From contig PLKY01000398.1 in NCBI GenBank assembly GCA_003140785.1, forward strand, positions 4,936 to 14,124: a stretch of 9,189 bases of DNA. Reading direction: 5' to 3'. The notes beneath the pieces were generated by a model. The model did not search any database. It was not told where the DNA came from and saw only the letters and a list, made by a program, of their open reading frames with translations. Of this stretch, positions 5,099-9,189 are shown in pieces. Position 1 is the first letter of the stretch. Every line of letters begins with the position of its first letter. A program made the position numbers and the translations under genes. This DNA comes from Acidobacteriaceae bacterium (GTDB lineage Bacteria > Acidobacteriota > Terriglobia > Terriglobales > Acidobacteriaceae).

Positions 5099-5917
5099 AT
5101 GCGACGCATCCTGACCGCTCTGGTTCTGGCGCCCCTGGCCTTGGCCCTGGTCTTCCTTGGGCCCAAATGGCTTATTACTTTGGCCACGGCCGCGGTGGCG
5201 CTGCTGGCAGGGTGGGAGTTCCTCGGATTAGCCGAACGCTGCGGCGCCAAACCGCCGCGTCTGGCCGTGATGGCAGCGCTGGCTGCGCTGTTTGCTGGCA
5301 ATTCTCAATGGCCCGATCAGACCTTGATCATCTTCGGCGGCCTCAGCCTCAGCCTCTTCGCTTGCTGCACGTTTCGCACCCCCGTTGAGCGCGTGCTGAT
5401 CGACGCCACTTCTTCCGTTTTTGCGCTGTGCTACGTCGGGCTCACACTGATCGCCATTCCTACGCTGCGTGAGCAATCTAACGGGCCCACGCTGGTTGTC
5501 TTTCTGCTGCTGAATGTGTGGGCGGGCGATATTGTGGCGCTCTACGTGGGGCGCCTGTGGGGCAAGCGCAAATTCGCGCCTGCTATCAGTCCGAACAAAA
5601 CCTGGGCGGGCGCGATTGGTTCAGTACTCGGCAGCTTGCTCGTTACAGGCGGTTTATATTGGCTTTCCCTCGAGCTGGCGCAGTGGAACTTTGTAAAGCT
5701 TTCCTTCGCGGACGAGCTCTGGTGGTACTGGCTTCTCATGGCTGTGCTTGTGAATGTGGCTGCGCAGGTGGGCGACCTTGCGGAGTCCGCGCTCAAGCGC
5801 TCGGCGGGCGTCAAGGATTCAGGAAGCCTGCTGCCGGGCCATGGCGGGGTGCTCGACCGCATTGACGCGCTGCTGCTCGCGGCGCCGGTGCTTTGGTACG
5901 CGCAGGTGATTCGGTAA
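5099..5917 (+). CDS. cdsA: Phosphatidate cytidylyltransferase (CDP-diglyceride synthase)
   Basis: A 272-residue polytopic membrane enzyme that makes CDP-diacylglycerol from CTP and phosphatidic acid, the branch point for bacterial phospholipids. About seven to eight hydrophobic segments are visible, including 4-20, 24-45, 57-66, 76-92, 105-123, 131-152, 171-190 and 207-223. The C-terminal family signature is intact: S230-ALKR-SAGVKD-SGSLLPGHGGVLDRID256, with K233-R234, K239-D240, H248-G-G and D253-R-x-D256. Length is normal. The ATG at 5099 has no clear Shine-Dalgarno; a -10-like TATTCT at 5084-5089 is only 9 nt upstream, so the transcript may be leaderless. It probably heads the transcription unit with dxr (71-nt gap), rseP and ybgC. 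uppS, often its immediate upstream neighbour, is about 2.5 kb away here. Confidence 0.94.
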   Translation: MRRILTALVLAPLALALVFLGPKWLITLATAAVALLAGWEFLGLAERCGAKPPRLAVMAALAALFAGNSQWPDQTLIIFGGLSLSLFACCTFRTPVERVLIDATSSVFALCYVGLTLIAIPTLREQSNGPTLVVFLLLNVWAGDIVALYVGRLWGKRKFAPAISPNKTWAGAIGSVLGSLLVTGGLYWLSLELAQWNFVKLSFADELWWYWLLMAVLVNVAAQVGDLAESALKRSAGVKDSGSLLPGHGGVLDRIDALLLAAPVLWYAQVIR

Positions 5918-5958
5918 CGGCGCTGTACGCAAGCCCCGAACCGAATCGCAATGTCGGC

Positions 5959-5964
5959 GATAAT
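5959..5964 (+). promoter_or_regulatory. Candidate -10 element in the cdsA-dxr gap
   Basis: GATAAT matches TATAAT in 5 of 6 positions and lies 24 nt before the dxr TTG. No -35 hexamer is recognisable 16-18 nt upstream. If active it would give dxr-rseP-ybgC an internal promoter. A purine-rich AAGGAAAGG (5967-5975) follows it. Confidence 0.3.
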
Positions 5965-5988
5965 ACAAGGAAAGGCAGATTAGCAGCT

Positions 5989-7182
5989 TTGAAGCGACTC
6001 GCCATCCTCGGATCGACCGGCTCGATTGGGCAAAGCACTCTCTCCATCGTCGAGCAGTTTCCTGAGCGTTACAGTGTGGCTGCGTTGGCCGCCGGACGCA
6101 ACGTGGACGGAGCCTTTGCGCAAGTCTCGCGTTGGCGGCCAAAGGTGGTCTCGCTGGTCACGGAAGAGTTGGCAGAGGTACTGTCGAAACGGCTGCGCCA
6201 GGCGGGCATCACCGGCGTCGAAGTCGTGCACGGCATCGAAGGCACCGTCGCCTGCTCGACGCTAAGCGAAGTGGACTTCGTTGTCTCCGCCATCGTCGGA
6301 GTCGCGGGCCTCGAAGCGACGCACGCCGCTATTCTTGCCGGAAAACCCGTAGGTCTTGCGAACAAGGAGTGCATGGTGGCCGCAGGCGAAATCCTCACCG
6401 CAGCCGCTCGCGAGCGCAAGGTGCCGATCCTGCCCATCGACAGCGAGCACAATGCCGTGCATCAGTGCTTGCGTGTTGGCGCGCACTCCGAAGTGAAGAC
6501 AATCTGGCTCACAGCTTCCGGCGGCCCGTTCCGGCAACTCCCATTGGAGGAATTCGTAGCCATTACACCGGAACAAGCCCTCAAGCATCCCACGTGGGTT
6601 ATGGGCCGCCGCATCACTATCGATTCTGCCACCATGCTGAACAAGGGCCTTGAGATCATCGAGGCCTGCCGTCTCTTCAATGTGGCTCCCGCGCAGGTGC
6701 GGGTTACCGTGCACCCACAGTCGACCGTTCACTCGCTGGTCGAATACGTGGACGGCTCGATCCTGGCGCAGATTTCGATCACCGACATGCGGCTGCCGAT
6801 TCTTTATGCACTTGCGTACCCAGAGCGGCCGGCCTCCACGCTGACCTTCGATCTCGCCGCGCTGAGCCATCTTGACTTTGAGCCACCCGACTTTAAGCGC
6901 TTTCCTTGCTTGCGCCTAGCCTATGAAGCGGCGGAAAAGGGTGGGGCGCATTGCATTGCCCTCAACGCGGCAGATGAGGTCGCGGTTGAGGCATTTCTCG
7001 AGCGCCGCATCCCATTTAATGACATCGCGGGTACAATTGAGAAAGTGCTTGCATCCACGTCCGAGGCGCACCCAACAACAATTGCCGGGGTGCTCGCCGC
7101 GGATAAGGAAGCGCGTCAAAAGGCTCGTGAGCTTACTTCTGTCTCGGAAGCCGAACCGGCGTCGCAAGGGATGCAGCCTTAA
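5989..7182 (+). CDS. dxr: 1-deoxy-D-xylulose 5-phosphate reductoisomerase
   Basis: A cytosolic NADPH- and metal-dependent enzyme that converts DXP to MEP, the committed step of the non-mevalonate isoprenoid pathway; its isoprenoids feed UppS. The 397-residue length is standard. The N-terminus KRLAILGSTGSIGQS carries the NADPH-binding GSTGSIG at 8-14. LPIDSEHNAVHQCL contains metal ligands D151 and E153; ASGGPFR, PTWVMGRRITIDSATMLNKGLE (third metal ligand E222) and HPQSTVHSLVEYVDGS follow. The numbering D151/E153/E222 coincides with that of the Mycobacterium tuberculosis enzyme. The start is the TTG at 5989: KRLAILGSTGSIG begins right after it, there is no nearby ATG or GTG in frame, and AAGGAAAGG lies upstream, though 13 nt away is long. 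A slightly extended Ser/Glu/Pro-rich tail ends the protein. It is 71 nt after cdsA and 18 nt before rseP. Both isoprenoid genes here, dxr and uppS, start with TTG. Confidence 0.95.
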   Translation: MKRLAILGSTGSIGQSTLSIVEQFPERYSVAALAAGRNVDGAFAQVSRWRPKVVSLVTEELAEVLSKRLRQAGITGVEVVHGIEGTVACSTLSEVDFVVSAIVGVAGLEATHAAILAGKPVGLANKECMVAAGEILTAAARERKVPILPIDSEHNAVHQCLRVGAHSEVKTIWLTASGGPFRQLPLEEFVAITPEQALKHPTWVMGRRITIDSATMLNKGLEIIEACRLFNVAPAQVRVTVHPQSTVHSLVEYVDGSILAQISITDMRLPILYALAYPERPASTLTFDLAALSHLDFEPPDFKRFPCLRLAYEAAEKGGAHCIALNAADEVAVEAFLERRIPFNDIAGTIEKVLASTSEAHPTTIAGVLAADKEARQKARELTSVSEAEPASQGMQP

Positions 7183-7200
7183 GGATCGAACCCAAGATTT

Positions 7201-8583
7201 ATGCATGAATTCTTAGTTTCTGCGCTGGCTTTTATCGTCTTAATCGGGATCATGGTTGTGGTCCACGAATTTGGCCATTTTGCGGTGGCCAAGCTGTGCG
7301 GCGTTCGCGTCGAGTCATTCTCCGTGGGCTTCGGGCCGCGCCTGTTCGGCATCAAGTACGGCGATACCGACTATAAAGTTTGCCTGTTGCCTCTCGGCGG
7401 CTACGTGAAGATGACCGGCGAAGGCGCAACTGACCTGCCGATTGGAACCGGGAGTGACTCCGGAGCGTCGGCGGATGATCCGGGGGCATTTTCATCCCAT
7501 CCTCGCTGGCAACGCATGTTGATCGGCGTGGCTGGACCGGCTTCGAATTTCATCCTCGCCTTTGTAGCGATGATCTTCTATTTCGGCTGGATCAACGAGG
7601 TCCCCGACATCAAGAGTGCAACCCTGGAGTGGGTCACTCCAGGCTCGGCTGCGGATCAGGCCGGTTTGCAACCCGGCGACGTATTCCGCCAGTTCGGCAA
7701 TGTGAAAAACCCGGACTTGGAGACCGTCGTCGATCTTGCCCGAAGCGATGCAAACCAGACTGTGCCGATTGCCGTCGATCGCAATGGAAAGATCGTGCAG
7801 ACTTCGTTGCAAGTGCCGGATAAGGGCTCGAAAAGTGGATTTGAGATGAGCCAGACCGGAATGTTCCTGCAATTCGTGCATGGCCCCATCGGCGTGGATC
7901 AGACGGTGCCCAATTCGCCCGCGGATAAAGCGGGTCTCAAGGGCGGCGATTCGATTGTGGCCGTGGACGGACACGCGTTTCACACCGTCGATCCGCTACT
8001 CGATTATCTCCAACAGGGGCAGGGAAAGCCGGTCACGCTGACCGTCGAACGCAATGGCGCGACTCTTCCTCCAACCGTAGTCCATCCTTCCATGCAGGAT
8101 TCGCAGTGGCGGCTTGGCTTCATGGCTGTTCTGCCAGCCGACCCGCCGATGCACCAACGGCCTTTGCCCTTTGCTGAAGCTGTGAACGAGTCGACCGATT
8201 TCTGTGCGGAAAACTCCTTGCTGATCGTCGATGTGCTGCGCAAGCTGATCACACGGCAGGCCTCGGTCAAGCAGCTTGCTGGCCCCGTAGGCATTGCGCA
8301 CGCGGCAGGGCAGGCTGCGGAAACAAAGTATTGGGCGCCGAAATTCGGGCTGGCCGCGGGCATCAGCCTTAATCTGGGCATTCTCAATTTGCTGCCGTTC
8401 CCGATCCTCGATGGTGGCCTCATTCTGCTGCTGCTGATTGAGAGCGTGATGCGCCATGACATCAGCATCGTGATAAAAGAGCGCATCTACCAGGCTGCTT
8501 TCGTCGTGCTGGTGATGTTCTTCGTCTATGTCAGCTTCAACGACGTAGCTAAGCTGTCGGTATTCAGCCATCTGAAACCCTGA
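7201..8583 (+). CDS. rseP: Site-2 intramembrane zinc metalloprotease, RseP family
   Basis: A 460-residue S2P protease that cleaves substrates within the membrane, classically anti-sigma factors such as RseA in the envelope stress response; here the substrate is unknown. TM1 (5-22) runs into the HExxH motif H22-E-F-G-H26. A second hydrophobic segment follows GVAGPASNF (109-117). Two PDZ domains are visible at about 138-205 (TPGSAADQAGLQPGD) and 228-300 (PNSPADKAGLKGGD). The third zinc ligand is in LNLLPFPILDGG with D404. The last segment is about 429-449. After LDGG the frequent His is Leu, a change distal to the catalytic residue. Tandem PDZ and length match the E. coli-type protease. The ATG at 7201 is supported by the MHEF-hydrophobic start; an AAGGA (7181-7185) lies 15 nt upstream, overlapping the dxr stop. 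It is co-transcribed with dxr. No rseA or sigma factor gene is present. Confidence 0.94.
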   Translation: MHEFLVSALAFIVLIGIMVVVHEFGHFAVAKLCGVRVESFSVGFGPRLFGIKYGDTDYKVCLLPLGGYVKMTGEGATDLPIGTGSDSGASADDPGAFSSHPRWQRMLIGVAGPASNFILAFVAMIFYFGWINEVPDIKSATLEWVTPGSAADQAGLQPGDVFRQFGNVKNPDLETVVDLARSDANQTVPIAVDRNGKIVQTSLQVPDKGSKSGFEMSQTGMFLQFVHGPIGVDQTVPNSPADKAGLKGGDSIVAVDGHAFHTVDPLLDYLQQGQGKPVTLTVERNGATLPPTVVHPSMQDSQWRLGFMAVLPADPPMHQRPLPFAEAVNESTDFCAENSLLIVDVLRKLITRQASVKQLAGPVGIAHAAGQAAETKYWAPKFGLAAGISLNLGILNLLPFPILDGGLILLLLIESVMRHDISIVIKERIYQAAFVVLVMFFVYVSFNDVAKLSVFSHLKP

Positions 8584-8585
8584 AA

Positions 8586-8612
8586 AAGAACAGGGATCAG
8601 GGAACAGTTCTT
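8586..8612. repeat. Inverted repeat with GGGA-type heptad repeat in the rseP-ybgC gap
   Basis: AAGAAC (8586-8591) and GTTCTT (8607-8612) are perfect 6-bp arms around a 15-nt core. The core is a two-unit 7-bp repeat, CAGGGAT (8591-8597) then CAGGGAA (8598-8604), followed by CAG. It shares GAACAGGGA (8588-8596) with the palindrome at 9123-9140 on the other side of ybgC. As RNA it could form a stem-loop just 3' of the rseP stop. No T-run follows, so it is not a standard terminator. Confidence 0.55.
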
Positions 8613-8665
8613 ATGATCGCGGCGCACCTTCGCTTGATGACTGCAAATCACAGAGAGTTCATCGA

Positions 8666-9091
8666 ATGCCAGTGACCACGCACCAGGTGCGCGTGCGCTA
8701 TGCCGAGACCGACCAGATGGGCATTGTGTACTACGCCAATTACCTGGTCTGGTTTGAACTGGGCCGCGTCGAACTGCTGCGTTCCTTGGGACTCGCCTAC
8801 AGCCAATTGGAAAAAGAGCATGAGTGCATTTTGCCCGTGGTCGAGGCGACGTGCCGGTACAAGGCCCCCGCGCGCTACGACGACGAGATTCTGATTGAGA
8901 CGAGACCGGCGCTGCTGCGCGGCTCGGTGCTGAAATTTGCTTATCGGATTCTGCGCAAGGGCGCCGATGGTGCCGAGCCGATGCTGCTGGCCGAGGGCGA
9001 AACGGTGCACGTGGTCTGCGACGACCAGTTGAACAAGAAGCCTCTGCCGGAGCACTATGCCGCGGCGCTGCGCGAGCTGATGGCGGGATAG
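8666..9091 (+). CDS. Acyl-CoA thioesterase, YbgC/4-hydroxybenzoyl-CoA thioesterase family (hotdog fold)
   Basis: A 141-residue hotdog-fold thioesterase, the typical family length. The N-terminal signature RVRYAETDQMGIVYYANYLVWFELGR holds the catalytic Asp16 and the Y/N residues of the active-site helix (about 9-34). The strand region CRYKAPARYDDEILIETR and a C-terminal HVVCDDQLNKKPLPE complete the fold. It hydrolyses acyl-CoA thioesters in the cytosol; E. coli YbgC acts on short-chain acyl-CoAs and has been linked to phospholipid-synthesis proteins and the Tol-Pal cluster. No tol or pal gene is seen here; its neighbour instead is the cdsA-dxr-rseP unit, which fits a role in lipid metabolism. 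It lies 82 nt after rseP, with a weak GAGAG about 8 nt before the ATG. The precise substrate is not determinable, so no gene symbol is assigned. Confidence 0.9.
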   Translation: MPVTTHQVRVRYAETDQMGIVYYANYLVWFELGRVELLRSLGLAYSQLEKEHECILPVVEATCRYKAPARYDDEILIETRPALLRGSVLKFAYRILRKGADGAEPMLLAEGETVHVVCDDQLNKKPLPEHYAAALRELMAG

Positions 9092-9122
9092 GCGCAGGGG
9101 GCCGCGGACTATCCACGGTCAT

Positions 9123-9140
9123 CGAACAGGGACCTGTTCG
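9123..9140. repeat. Perfect palindrome downstream of the thioesterase gene
   Basis: CGAACAGGGACCTGTTCG has two 8-bp arms (9123-9130, 9133-9140) with a 2-nt centre. It lies 32 nt after the ybgC-type stop. It could act as an RNA hairpin at the transcript end (about 7 bp with a small loop), or be a mobile palindromic repeat related to the one at 8586-8612. There is no T-run after it. The remaining 49 nt to the window edge show no recognisable gene. Confidence 0.5.
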
Positions 9141-9189
9141 TGCCCGATTTCAACTAAGCCAGGATAACTTCCGGATTGTCCACATAACC

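Noticed and set aside
6262..6870. 202-codon minus-strand open frame inside dxr
   Set aside because: Antisense shadow; the dxr frame is complete with its catalytic motifs.
8526..9122. 198-codon minus-strand open frame over the rseP end and thioesterase gene
   Set aside because: Arg/Ser/Pro-rich shadow of high-GC coding DNA with no recognisable domain, while the plus strand encodes a clear hotdog thioesterase.
1..9189. A defence island, CRISPR array, prophage, or biosynthetic cluster
   Set aside because: No spacer-type repeats, integrases, transposases, phage or modular synthase genes are visible; the content is mostly housekeeping.

Overview
The window is bacterial chromosomal DNA of moderately high GC. 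It most resembles Acidobacteriota (Terriglobia/Koribacter-like). This assignment is an inference from the protein sequences and from small GGGATCA-type intergenic repeats; no search was run. The core is the conserved envelope/isoprenoid gene set uppS, cdsA, dxr, rseP followed by a YbgC-type thioesterase. I found no rRNA, tRNA, CRISPR array, transposase or phage gene.

Layout. Positions 1-56 (minus) hold the first 18 codons of a gene, probably a crotonase/enoyl-CoA hydratase, cut by the window edge. Positions 186-827 (minus) encode an HD-superfamily hydrolase. Divergent from it lies a gene at 990-1526 (plus) for a small regulator with an N-terminal four-cysteine zinc ribbon and an XRE-type helix-turn-helix. 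The divergent gap holds a perfect 8+2+8 palindrome that overlaps a plausible -35 box. A good intrinsic terminator (1623-1665) follows the regulator. uppS (1809-2642, TTG start) converges on an MDR-family oxidoreductase (2698-3714, minus), which diverges from an AAA/RecF-like ATPase of the COG4637 kind (3841-5022, plus). Then come cdsA (5099-5917), dxr (5989-7182, TTG start), rseP (7201-8583) and ybgC (8666-9091), all on plus and probably one transcription unit.

How they fit together. Dxr commits carbon to the MEP pathway, UppS makes the C55 lipid carrier for peptidoglycan and glycan export, CdsA makes CDP-diacylglycerol for phospholipids, RseP is an intramembrane protease, and YbgC-type thioesterases act on acyl-CoAs and are tied to phospholipid metabolism in E. 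coli. In many bacteria uppS directly abuts cdsA. Here the oxidoreductase and ATPase genes sit between them, which breaks transcriptional continuity.

Most of the window is ordinary housekeeping DNA, and I see no convincing new multi-gene system. The items most worth a second look are the operator-like palindrome shared by the HD hydrolase and the zinc-ribbon regulator, the altered catalytic loop in UppS, the interrupted uppS/cdsA cluster with its orphan ATPase, and related palindromes flanking ybgC.
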